64,000 nt of DNA. It comes from Kryptolebias marmoratus (lineage: Eukaryota; Chordata; Actinopteri; Cyprinodontiformes; Rivulidae). Positions 12,035-23,450 of the stretch are shown piece by piece; position 1 is the stretch's first letter, and each line of letters begins with the position of its first letter. A program made the position numbers and the translations under genes. The notes below the pieces were generated by a model. It was not told the origin of the DNA. It was given only the letters and a program-made list of their open reading frames with translations, and ran no database searches. Location of the stretch: the NCBI RefSeq assembly GCF_001649575.2, contig NC_051452.1:2546000-2609999 (forward strand). The letters are read 5' to 3'.

Positions 12035-12330
12035 ACTATTTGGAGTCAGATCTGACTGTGTTTTAACAACATATCTCAAGATCCACTGGACAGAATTGAA
12101 ATAAACTTTTAGGAAATAATCATTAGATGTACCTCTTCAACAGATTACATTTTTGAGCCAGACCACTTAATGATGGTCACCACTGCCAATTGACATTAAA
12201 CACAATTTAGATTACAATTACAGTTACAATTTCATCATTCCTCAACATAAGATATTAGGCTAAAGCTCTGGGATGAAAAGGCATCAGGCGATATGCATTC
12301 CTTAAGGAATGCTTGGTCCTGAATTAGGAA
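12035..12330 (+). repeat. TMR dispersed repeat fragment
   Basis: TMR blocks in forward order: AACATATCTCAAGATCCACT, AACTTTTAGGAAATAATCAT, TAGATGTACCTCTTCAACAG, a GATGGTCACCACTGCCAATT segment, and the end palindrome GCATTCCTTAAGGAATGC at 12297-12314. Confidence 0.7.
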
Positions 12331-13646
12331 CTGTATTTATTAAAGACTTACAATTTTGTGTTGTCAGTGACTAACTGTTGTGTGATGAGAGCACATGGGA
12401 GGATAATAAGGTAAAGACCATTGTAACTGTCAGCTCAAATAATATCCATTTACCTTGCATGAGAAAACGGTATGAGGCAGACAACGTTAAAAGTTTCTCA
12501 TCACTAAAGTATCTTCAACTTGTTTCCCTTCCTTGTAGCATCATACAGTCATCTTGCAGTCAACAGTGCGTGCCTAAGGCGGCCTTCACCAGAGTGAGTG
12601 GCCAGTAATTATGGTACGCATGACAGGTATTTTTCTGCTAATTAATTTCATAAGCAGGCCACTGTGCGTGTTTTCCACTTTATTAAGCAGTGATGTTTAA
12701 GAGTTGGCAGTTTAGAGTGCGTGCTATTTTTCTAAGCCCGTCAGCTTGGATGATGAATGGAAATCGGGATGCGTGCGGGGTGGAGACAAGGTCAAAACAA
12801 GAATTTACAAGTAAGATTGATGCAAATGGACAGCTGTTTAATATTATTTGTAAAGGTCCTTTTTCAAGTTGTACTTGTGAAGCCGAGATTGTGCCACAAA
12901 GTTATCAAGACTTTAAAGTGGTAGAGATGCTGACTCTCCCACAACAAAGTTTAGAGCCTCTCTTTCCTCTCCTCAGCCACACTTTAGCACAAAAAAAGCC
13001 TCTTAGGTCTCAAAACCGATTTAATAAAAACTCTGCTTTTTTCCTGCTAGGGTGTACACAGAATGCTTCTCCACAGTTAAAGAGATCCTGAACACAAATA
13101 TAATGGTGTGCCATCACAGTGTGACAGCTGCTTCGAACAATGCACTGTGACATCCTGCAGAGTGGATAGTCCACAGTGGAAGTGATCCCTGACCAAATCT
13201 CCAAATAACCCCTAATTTTCAGAGTGAAGTGTGTGCATTTCTCCCAGCTATCCGTGGCACCCTGAGGCATCTTATGTCTGCCTTTTATTAACGAGACACA
13301 CACTCAGAGTACCATTACGGATATTCGACTAAAAAAAAATTGCTCATGATGAATGGCAAATAAAATGAAAGTTATACAAACCAAAATAGAAAACTGAAAG
13401 AATGCTTTTAAATACATTATATTTGTACATAATGACTAAAATTTATTAAAGCATGAATTTGTTGGTGTAGAATCCCAGTCATCAGGACATAGCAGTCCTG
13501 GGGGAAAAAAGAAAAATTCAAAGGAGAGGTGAAACATCTCCAAGAAACAAGACAGAAAGTGTACTTAGCTTCTATTCAAATCCTAGAGTTGAGTGATTTG
13601 AACACAAGCAGCAATAAATTTCTCTTTTGTTCAGTGGCGTATTTTA
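12331..13646. other. No recognised gene
   Basis: Holds the longest gap-free open frame of the window (12690-13091, 133 codons, plus strand), which shows no domain, repeat or splice context that I recognise and is probably chance. Confidence 0.45.
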
Positions 13647-13720
13647 TCAATCAATCAATCAATCAAATTTTATTTGTATAGCACATTTCAGCAGCAAGGC
13701 ATTTCAAGGTGCTTTACATA
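13647..13720 (-). repeat. Retroposon 3' tail (CR1/L2-type LINE or partner SINE)
   Basis: Inverted copy of a widespread fish retroposon end: on the reverse strand TGTAAAGCACCTTGAAATGC, then GAAATGTGCTATACAAATAA and a (TGAT)n-type tail, seen here as AATC repeats at 13649-13666. Only the tail is present. Confidence 0.75.
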
Positions 13721-15299
13721 ATTAAAAAACAAAATAAGAACATTTTAGTGAGCAAAATATTTCTGTCCATTCCCCTGTGACTGTCATGGAATGGGTGATA
13801 AGTCTTCTGTCTTCTCTTAAGTCTCAGTTTCTTCCATGTCTGCAATACAATGCATAGAAATAGAAAAAATTGTAATCAAATTTCAAATCTAAAAATATAT
13901 ATATGTTTGTCAATTTGTGCTTCCACTTTAAGCAAATCAGCAGAGTAGTTGCTGACCAGTGCCATTGGTCTTACCGTAACTTCCTGTTGTAGAAACATGT
14001 TGCCCTCTGCAGTAGAACTACCTGAAAATGTTTGCAAGGGGCAGGCACTGTTTAGGTCAACAAAGACATATAGGGGTCTACATCTCATTGTCCCCTTTTT
14101 GCCCAAAAGAGCCCATGTGTGTTGAATGTACTGTAGAGGTCAAGCAATGACCTTTACATTGCTTGCTGGTTTGCACAGTTCAGAGGGAAGATGATAACAT
14201 TTTTAACTTAAAATTAAGGTTCATGATAGCCAAAGTGGAACAGGTACAGAAGTGGTCTGATAATGTGTTTTGTTCATGATGAGTCTTTTCAGTTTATTCA
14301 TAATGTGTGAAGTCTGTTCCACATATTTGGCTTTGAACCATTACTATGCAGCAGTTTCTTTGACATAAGAACAAGGCATGATGTCTTCCACAGCACAGGT
14401 TCTCTCTGCAAAATCCGGTTCATCGTGGAGACATGGTCCCTCGTGGCATTAAAGACATTTCCCCTGTTGTTCTTCTGTTTGTATTTTTACTCCTGCCTCG
14501 CCTCCCTGATCTTTACCTTGAAAGTCTCCTGTATTGTTTGCACCTCTGAAGGCCCCCTTTTACTTACCGATCACTGATATGCTTTGTTGCCTTTAACTTG
14601 GTATTTGGGTAAGAGTAAAGTCTTGGTAGGACCAATGGTTGGTGCCAGAAGATTTACAAGTTATTTTGAACCTGAGGTCAACAGTTAGCTTATTATAGCA
14701 ATTAATATTGAAGGATTGCATTTAGAACTATCGTATAGTTAAGTAAAGGCTAAGAGTTGTTTAAAATAGATGACTGAAATTTGCCTTTTTCCTTTGTGAC
14801 GTTCTGTCCCCCTTCACTTAGCTGACAGGCAGGTCCAGTATTCTCTGTGAGCGTGTCCTTTCACAGAGAAGAGAGATTGCAAGGAGGTGTGCAGGGTTCT
14901 GGTTTTTATGCGCTCTAGAGCGAGACAGATGTGAGTCATTTGGAAAATAAGTTCCTATTTATCCCACTCAGTTCAATGTGACCTGAATTGTGCAGGCTGA
15001 TGACACAGGTCTTGAACACAGGCACGGACAGAAGCAGAAAGGAGGAGCTAAGTCTCAGCATTGTGTTTACAAGCAGTAACAAAGAAACTGGCTTTGCGTG
15101 TTGTTGAACCCAAAGAACAGGAGTGTGAAAAAATATTTTATTAAATGTTTGCAAAACCAAGAACACATTGATGGGCGCCTGGGCTTAAGCAGTGATTTTG
15201 TTGCTAAATAAAAAACAAAAACTCAACAAAGATGTTTGAGTTGGTGTAGTGTTGAGGCATAATTTATTAGAGAAAGAAGTAAAGATAAATTAAAAGTTC
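13721..15299. other. No recognised content
   Basis: AT-rich; short frames only. Nothing beyond chance motifs. Confidence 0.45.
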
Positions 15300-15740
15300 C
15301 TTCAGTTCTTGAAGGAATGTTAATCACCTGCCAGCTTTTATACCAGTGTTTTTGAATCATCTAATGATGAGAAATGTAGAGCCAACTCGGTCAAACCTTA
15401 AAGAAATTCTATGTCCGATCTCATACAATATTGTGAAATTTCATGCTTTAAGTATGTGCTGTAAATGGCGCTTCACTACTACCACACCAAATATTAACTC
15501 ATTATTTGTAAAACTGGCTGAGGTTTTCTTTGTCTAAGGTCTATTGGCTGTGGCGGCCATCTTAAATGAAAGCTTCAAAAGCTATTCAGTTGCAGAGGTA
15601 CATCTAATAGCTACTTTCTGCAAGTTCCATTAAAATTCATCCATTGCTTCATTAGATATTTTGGTGACAGATGCAAACCCACAGACATGGGCAAAATCAT
15701 CTTCTGCCTTTGCCTTTTGGCAGCAGGTGATAAAAGAATT
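15300..15740 (-). repeat. TMR dispersed repeat
   Basis: Inverse-order copy beginning with an end block (GAAGGAATGTTAATCACCTG) and continuing with GGCTGTGGCGGCCATCTTAA, CAGAGGTACATCTAATAGCT and TAAAATTCATCCATTGCTTC. Confidence 0.65.
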
Positions 15741-18700
15741 AGGAAAAACAAGTGGGAACAATTGCAAAAGGTTACATGGATTGCACGATATCAACTCATG
15801 CAACTATTATTAAATGTGTAAATACAAAAGAGTATGATGAAAGCACCTAAATTGAGTTCTTTTTAATTAAAATACACTGCAAATCTGCAGTAAACTAAAA
15901 TATGAAGATTGGTGACCAGCTAGGAGCTTGAAGATATTGTACAGGTAGTCATTTTTATGATTCCTGACCTCCCAGTAGACACTTTATGTAAATTAAACTA
16001 ATCTAATCGACCACATGCATCACAAGTACACAATATTAATGGCCAATGATCCGTCAGGTGAAATGAACCATAGAACACACACGCAGGTTTTAACAGGGCA
16101 TGAACAAGATTTAAGCTCTCACAGGCAAGCACGAATCAGAGGCTTAACCAAAGGGGGAACAAGCAAATACTGTAGAAAATATACCATATTACTTTGCCTG
16201 GAAGATGTAGGGTTTTGTTAAGCAGCTGCTGCACAGCACTGTTTCAGTTGTCTCACTAACTTCCCTGGAATCTTTTATTTTTTTATCTGTAAACATAAAC
16301 GCAGTGTTGTTGCCTCATGAAAGGAAATCTTTATTCCAAGACGTCAATGTGTTGCAAGCTTTGTTCCCCCCATNCCCCCACTTCCTTACCTTGGCTATCC
16401 ATTTCTGCAAGGCTCTCTCTTCTTGGTTGCAAAAATGACGGTACATTTGCATGACAAAAAGGAAACACTAGGTCTTATTGATTCTTTTCCATGCCTTTCC
16501 CCCTTAGTTCTTCATGCAGGGCCATGCTCACTGGGGACAGATAATTGTCAGGAATCTTGCTCAGTCTTCCTGTTCGCTCCTCTTCTTGGCAGTAATGATG
16601 GTAAGCCTTTTGAGGTGCAACCGGGCTACGGAACCAATTAGGGATTCAGAGTTTAGCTGTGTTCAGAAAGGGGGAAGGTAGGAGGACCACACCACTGTAC
16701 TTTGTTAGGTAGTAACACAGAAATTAGCCTTTAACAGTGGAGGAAATCAGAGGGTTTTCAGTGAATAAATTTGCCAGAAACGATCGAAGCAACTCAGGCT
16801 AATTGTTTAAACACAAAGACGGCAGAACAACATGATGGGAATGAATGGGATTTTTGTCATCTTGAGGCAATGAAGTTTGAAGCCTCTTTCCATTTTAAGC
16901 TACTTAATCCTCTAAATCAAGTCAAACATGTAGCTTGGACCTCCTTCTCAAAGGAAGAGAATCAATTACTGATGGGAAACCATAATCGGGGTTTCTCAAA
17001 AATCTTTGGAACAAATGGGTCAGCATCTTGTGTTGCATGAATAATGGTGCCTGCCTTGGACTTTCAGTGTTCGTCTTCCCTCCCCTGCTGTCTCTGTTCT
17101 GCTCCGCTCATCCCCTTCGATCACTTTCTCTCTCCGCACACTTTAAAACAAATGCCTCAGCTGCAAATTTTCATGCGACTTATGAAACGAGAGCCAAAAG
17201 CAAAGGCTGCAGCTGCGTTTTTTAACCAAGGGAAGCCTTTTGTCTCAGAAACAACTTGTGGAGCTAGCGTTCCGCCTCCACCCCCCTGGTTCTCCTTCTT
17301 TGTTTCATCCCAGTTAGAGCAGCTGAAAGATTTGTCTCCTCATGAGACATGAGCCTGATGGTTCAATTTTGCCACTTACATTTTTACCCATGCTTATTAT
17401 GCCCACAGTAAGGCCTATGGCTACACACGCTGGAAATATTGATTATGCTAGCAGACAGATGTGGGAACATGAGAGACGGTGGCAGGGTGTTGACATAGAC
17501 CAGTTCACTTTCTCTTCAAGTAAAGGGGTATCAGTCAGTCTTTTATTCCTTAAAATTCAGCGAAACTAAAACACTGACAGTGTGCGCTTTGTTTTAATAT
17601 GTAAACTGCCTTTGATCATGAAGTGCAACCTGTCTGCAATCCTAACACAAAGTAAGACATTCTACTTCTTTAATCAGCAAACGTGTCGTATTGAAATTCT
17701 GTGTGATGATCTGACACCTGCTGTAATACAAGACCAGAATCCTCCCCTCTTCTTTAAGAAACCTTGCGTCACCTATGGTGCAGCAAATGCCCAATAATAT
17801 TGAATACAAAAAAGGATAACACAATTGGACTGCGTAAGCCACAGTGTCCAAGATCCCTATGGTAATTTCAGGAGATTTAGGAGAGAAATAAGTTAACGTT
17901 TTGCTACATCTGACCAGCATGGTGTCTGTCTGTTCACCAACCTGCAAATGCATAGGTTTTTTCTTGATAGTCTGGTTTTGGCAGTATCAATACATGCATG
18001 TTAGCCTAAGTGGTGATTCTAAATTGAACTTAAGCCATAGCATAAGCTTGCATGATTGTCTTTCCTGGGTGTCTGATTTGGCCTTGTGATGGTCTTGATC
18101 GTGCGACCTTAAACAGGATTAGGCGGGTACAGAAAATCAATAGGCAGTCTACAAGGGCTTTTTGCAGCTCTGAGTTGTATTCGTTTCTAGTCATATTCTG
18201 CGCAACTTAATTTGAAAAGGTTCTAAGATAACAAAATTTACCTTTTTTCCCCTCTTTCTCTTTTAGGGAATGATTAGAGCAATTTTAGTTCACATTTACA
18301 TTACTCCAGATTTTTTTTTTCTTGAATTACTTTTACATGATTCTAACCAAAATGGCAAAATACTCCTGCCAGGTGTCAAGAGTGTCAACATAAACAAAAT
18401 AACAAAGCAAACTAGACATCCCTTGGGAAATTGGAATTTAAAGCTTGAACAAGATCAGCGTCTCCATAAATTGGTTGCAGCACGTTTTAATCCAACCCTC
18501 CATGTAATCAAACGGGCCATTGCCCTTGGTCAAAAATAAAATTATATCTCAGATATGTTTTAGGTGTTGACTCTTGTTGATTTATGTAGTTCTTACCTTG
18601 CTGCTATGGCATTGAATAAACATTTTCCTAATGTTTAGCTGTATATAGTTATTATTTTATGCTGGAGAGGTCATGTGACACCAAGATTGCCGACTCTGGT

Positions 18701-18914
18701 TCCAAAAATATAATATGGCCAAAGAAGGCAGAGACATTTCATCCACATTTTTTATATCAACGCAAAATACAGAGACTAAGTTTATAATTTTTCACAAAGT
18801 AACTTTTCCAGCAAATGAAAGGTTAATGGCAACAGAATTGGGATAAAGTGAGTCAGCTACAGGAAAACTGGTAAACTATTCCATCATTGTGGTTTTCTTA
18901 TGCACAAAGTGACA

Positions 18915-18919
<5 letters not shown>
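15741..18919. other. No recognised gene; one ambiguous base at 16374
   Basis: Repeat-poor stretch. The part 16770-17340 has fewer A/T runs and overlapping short frames, and could be conserved non-coding sequence, but no specific feature can be defended. Confidence 0.4.

Positions 18920-18970
<51 letters not shown>
18920..18970. repeat. Microsatellite (TA)n
   Basis: Uninterrupted AT dinucleotide run of about 50 bases. The frame of alternating I and Y residues through it is an artefact. Confidence 0.98.
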
Positions 18971-18974
<4 letters not shown>

Positions 18975-20129
18975 ATAGACTATGTCCATATCTTGGGTGT
19001 ACAGGTCTGTCATCCAGGAGACCAAACAGGTTATTTGCTTGTTGAAACCAGTTTGGTCCAGATTTCACCAACAATAATCTGTCCATTGCAGAAACTAATG
19101 CAAATACTCCTTCAATTCCTTCAACCTTTGTGGCAACAAAAGATTATAACTAAATGGACAAACTTTTATTCTTAGGGAGTTTTTAAGCAAATCTCAAAAT
19201 TATCCTTCCTATTTCAGTACTTCTTTTCGAAATACCCTAAAAAGCTTAAATAGATTTTAAATTCTAATGATTTTTTTGTAAAAGTTTGCAAAAGCAACTA
19301 AATCTTTCTACCGTGGAGTTTTAGGAAATATTCTATTCGACCTGTATTACTGGAATTTCAAGTAGTTTCAAGGTAAGTTGGACAATATTACCTTGGGGAA
19401 AAACCCCCATCAAGTTTCCAGTCCAAAGAAAATGTTCTATATACTGAGGAATTGTTTTTAATTAAACCTTCAAACAAGTTCCTTTTTTTTTCCTTTAATT
19501 CAAGAACCAATAAAAGACCAGCTTCTACTATCAGCTAAACAAAAATAGTAGTGCCTAGTTTTATACATGGCTTTAATAATGACACACTGAATGAATGTTG
19601 GTCCCAGCGGTTCTTTTTCAAAATCAATATATTGCAGAATGTGCGGCCTTGCTGTAGGGAAGGTGGCAGAGGGGGACGGCAAGGCTTGGAGTGGAGGCGG
19701 AAGAGAAGTGAAAGATCTTCAAAGCATCTGCTTTACAAGTCTGATGCATTCTCACTAGCTGAGTTAAAATCCTTTGTGTCTCATTAGGCTGCAATTTTTT
19801 GGGGGACCATGTCTTTGTGCACAGGACAAATTCTGTTTGAAATGCAAGTGGAGAGATGGATCTTTCTGCTGTCAGCAAACCCACGGGCTCGTGCTTTGGA
19901 AGGTTAAAGAAAAAAGGTTCAACGTCTCACCCAACAAATGGTTGACTTGACCTTTTTATGTTTAATTAAGAGTTGTGAATATGTATATCGGCACTGATTT
20001 ACATAGAACACAAGTGTCCATTTGAGCTGACAAACTGAAATCATATTTCTACTAAATACACATCTAATAACTTCAATATAACATTTAAAACCTCTGTCCC
20101 CAACAATGACAGGAAAGGCAAATAAAGTA
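18971..20129. other. No recognised content
   Basis: AT-rich; the 19640-19900 part is less AT-rich and has overlapping frames on both strands without recognisable motifs. Confidence 0.45.
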
Positions 20130-20720
20130 TTCTACTAGTATTCTTTAAAGGAACCTTTATCCCCTGTCACCTTACATGCCAGAGTTTTAAACTAAAATCA
20201 TATTTTGAGAAATGACGACATTGCAGCTGCTTTGGTCAAACTTTAAAATTAATCTTATGAGCATTCTTCTTGCGATATAGCGAGATATTAAACTTTGAGT
20301 GTTGTGAATGACTCTAGCTCAAATTCTATCAAATGAGTGATAGTCAGCTTTCTTAATTACTGTCAACTGGCTGTGGCACCCAATCTGAATTGGACTGACT
20401 CTAAAAGTTAATCAGCTGTAGGTGTGCATACAGTAATTACTTTCTAAGAGATCTCCAACAGTTAAGCCAAAGTCAAATGCAAAGATTGTAGTTAATCTGT
20501 TAGCACTCAGAGTAGGCTTGGGGTGACACTGCACCACCAAACTTTAGCTCATTATCTGTAAAACTGGCCGAGTAATAGGCTTTTGTGTTTTCTAAGATCT
20601 ACTTGTTCTAGCAGCCATCTTGGCTCAAACCATTTATCACCTGTCAAGGTGCATTTATTATTTCCTGAAAGTTTTCTTCAACTCCATCTAGTGGTTCATG
20701 AGATATTTTGACTCCAAATA
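20130..20720 (-). repeat. TMR dispersed repeat, near full-length copy with two monomers
   Basis: Begins with the end block (TTTAAAGGAACC, CACCTTACATGCCAGAGTTT), then GAAATGACGACATTGCAGCT, then two inverse monomers, each with a TAGCTCA block, a GGC(T/A)G...GCAGCCATCTTGGCT-type block and a TTTCCTGAAAG or TTTCTAAGAG block. It ends at GTGGTTCATGAGATATTTTG. One of the clearest copies for building a consensus. Confidence 0.75.
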
Positions 20721-20913
20721 ATAAATGCAAATTCTAACATATCAATGCTCTTGTATAAATCCCAATAATATTGAGAAACTTTTCTAAATAACTAAACTTT
20801 GATAATATCCAAATGTTTAAATGTTTAATCTCTATAAAAAGAGTCAATTAAACAAGAATATAATAAATAGTAAAGCTGCAGCCCATGGATTCACTGTTCA
20901 CTATGGTAACCAC

Positions 20914-21433
20914 CAGTGGCAGCTGGTGGAGTTTTCTCCAGGGGGGGCTATAAATCCAAAATAGACATATACCAAAGGTTTTGGTTTATGTCTATTATGT
21001 GATACCTTAGTATATGTTTTGGACCAAGACATATACTAAGGTATCACACCAGTGTATTTACATGAATTAAAACAACAAAAGCAACATTATAATGTACATA
21101 TAAATGCATAAGTGCTTCCTGAACACCAATACTTACAAAGACGGAGGTCTCCCAAGGCAAAAGCCTGTAGGACACATTTAGCGTTTATAAGATCTGTTTT
21201 CTCCCTTATTTTTCAAAACTTTACCGGAGAAAATACGTTATAGCTGGTTTTATGGTGAGAGCACTCACTACGTCACGTATTCTGAACGTACAATATAACG
21301 AAGGTCGGATGTCTCACTCCGATTAGAATTCAAATCCAAACATTTTAACAGATTTTAGCATAAATTTCCTTATTGAAGGTAATGTGAGTGGTGGGGCGGC
21401 GCCCTAGCGCCCTCTATTGGCCAACCGCCACTG
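20914..21433 (+). mobile_element. hAT-C element, copy 1 (520 bp)
   Basis: Starts CAGTGGCAGCTGG and ends ACCGCCACTG, imperfect terminal inverted repeats, flanked by perfect 8-bp duplications GTAACCAC (20906-20913 and 21434-21441). That size and the CAGTGGC tip fit the hAT superfamily. No transposase is present. Two adjacent hairpins lie inside: 20961-20976 with 20980-20995 (15 of 16 paired), and a perfect 19-bp stem, 20999-21017 with 21029-21047. The right part has a CpG-rich GGGGCGGCGCCCTAGCGCC segment. Confidence 0.92.
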
Positions 21434-21441
21434 GTAACCAC

Positions 21442-22379
21442 ACACCTGTATCTCCGAAGAAAATAGAAATGCAGGCTTGAATGCCGGCTTCAGACAGAAA
21501 GTCGCAAAGAAATGTCAAACTATGTTGTGTATTGTTACTACGTGAACCGTAAGTGGTAGAAACACATTCAGTTTGTGTTTACAGTGCTTTATGTAGAAAA
21601 CACAACGATTATAATTATAAATTGTAAGCTGAGATGCGATGGAAGTCGATGAGTTTGAGTGTGCACACTCTGCACTGTGGGGAGATTTCAGGGAGAACGC
21701 TAAAGAAAATCGAAATCACTGTTTCCAATGAAGCTAAACATTTTAGGATATTTTGTATTGTTTTTGTTGTTGTTCTTTTCAAAGCTGCAGGAGTTAAGAG
21801 ACAAACATCTTGATGCAAACAAAAGAATAACGGGCATATTCAAACGAGGGCACCCATCACAATAAATTATTTCTATAAAAAAGCATAGTCTTTTATATTT
21901 TTGTTACAATTTAGCTTCAAAGCCAGATAATTGATATTATGCTCATCTCCATTTGTGTCTTCTAAATCAAAACTTCCTGGAAGAGCTCTGTTTTGTTGAT
22001 CTTAGAAAGAATTGGGGCTCCAATTAGACTCTTAAGACACGCTGAACCTGCCCTTTATATTTCCACACAGTTCATTCAGCTCTGGTCATCTCTAATTGCG
22101 CCAAGGCCAGCTGTTCATTTATTCACATTCAACAATAATGGTTATAACTGAGCTCAAAAAGGAGGACGTAAAAGGTAATACTCATCATAAAAGGATGTAT
22201 TCACTGATTTAATGTCATTGCAGAGTGTATCCACATCTTGAATGGGACTACTGATTCATGTAAAATGGGAAATTAGATGCAGAACTAATGTGTCTAGATG
22301 TAAACTCAGATTTGTGGGTGGTTTTAGTTTAGAGAGTAAGAGTAATTCTATTCATTCTTGCTCAAAATAACTAAATTGA
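21442..22379. other. No recognised content
   Basis: AT-rich; no transposon ends or exon signals found. Confidence 0.45.
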
Positions 22380-22620
22380 ATAACTGAAGAAATGCTTATT
22401 GCCCGCTGCCATGCCAGAGCTTTAAAGTGAGATCGTCTTATGTTAAGAAAGGAGTTGTGGCTGTTTTGTTAAACACTGAAGATGATATTCTGTGCAATAT
22501 CCCAAGATGTCATTCTCAAAGCACGTGCTATGATTGACTCTCAGCTGCAACCAGATCAAATTTTAGCTCAATATCTGTATCACCGACTGTGTTATAACAT
22601 TCAAGATAAGCTATTATGAG
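22380..22620 (-). repeat. TMR dispersed repeat fragment
   Basis: End block and first part of an inverse copy: GAAATGCTTATTGCCCGCTG, CCATGCCAGAGCTTTAAAGT, GATCGTCTTATGTTAAGAAA and TTTTAGCTCAATATCTGTAT. Confidence 0.65.
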
Positions 22621-22777
22621 CATATGGGAATAAATAAAATTCTCCCCGTGAGTTAGGGGTGTGTCTTTGCCTCAAGTGGACATGTTCAGGTGTTTTAAAG
22701 TCCTGTTTATGACATATGGATGGAGCAAGAGACAGATTGACAGATTGGGCGTTACTACGGCCTTTAATGGTGTAAAT

Positions 22778-22825
22778 CAGTGGTTCCCAAAGTTTTCATC
22801 TTTTGCCCAACAAAAACAGTGGTTA
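22778..22825. mobile_element. Possible hAT terminus
   Basis: CAGTGGTTCCCAAAGTTTTC is a typical hAT tip. No matching inverse end was found in the next kilobase, so this is an orphan end or chance similarity. Confidence 0.3.
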
Positions 22826-22954
22826 AGTCATTTCTGCTTTCTGTATAAATGTTACGAATAACCCCAATAAATGAAGACCTAATGACAAAACAAGCTGTCT
22901 TAACTACTGCGATACTACTTTTTATCATCTGCTGCCATAAAAAGCGGGTGATCA

Positions 22955-23140
22955 TTTAATTGCCATCAACTGATTAGGTTTTGTAGTTAATCTATTTCAA
23001 GATGGCAGCACAGCTAATTGGTCCTATGAAACTCCAAATTGGCTAACTCTGGAAGTATGACAGATACTGTGCTAAGATTTGGGGTGGTACAGTCAGCGGA
23101 AAGTCATTCACATCACATGTAGAGCAAGTTTTTTCTTAAA
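22955..23140 (+). repeat. TMR dispersed repeat fragment
   Basis: Forward blocks: CAACTGATTAGGTTTTGTAG, TTCAAGATGGCAGCACAGCT, GATTTGGGGTGGTACAGTCA and AAAGTCATTCACATCACAT. Confidence 0.6.
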
Positions 23141-23219
23141 ATTGGCATGTCAACTATCCATACAGTAGATCATGAATGAAAAAACAAGATTCTAAATACA
23201 AGTTTCCTTCGTAAGTTGT

Positions 23220-23450
23220 CCGGAATCAGTCTTGGAGAGAGGGTTAGGAGCTCCACCGTTGGAAAGAGCATGGAGTAGAGCAGCTAGGGTGGTTTGGGCA
23301 TCTGATGGCAATGCCTCTTAGACATCTCACTTTACAGGTTGTCCAGGTACACACCACTGAGAGAAAACCCTGCAGCTGATTCAAAACTCATGCACCCCTC
23401 CTGTCAGGAATTGTCTTGGGATCGCTCAGGAGGAGCTGTGTTTTCCCCAA
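23220..23450 (+). pseudogene. LINE reverse transcriptase C-terminal fragment, second copy
   Basis: The plus strand encodes SLGERVRSS and then, in another frame, WFGHLMAMPLRHLTLQVVQV, which follow the order SLRDRVRSS...WFGHLxRMPxxRLxxEVF... of the same fish LINE group as the fragment at 5889-6478. Frameshifts and stops are frequent and only about 230 bases remain. It covers a protein region overlapping the C-terminal half of the other fragment. Confidence 0.7.

Noticed and set aside
12690..13091. 133-codon frame, longest without N
   Set aside because: No recognised domain and no exon signals that I would defend; expected by chance in 64 kb over six frames.
22778..22825. Complete hAT element starting at this tip
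   Set aside because: No inverse tip or target duplication was found downstream, so only an orphan end is listed.
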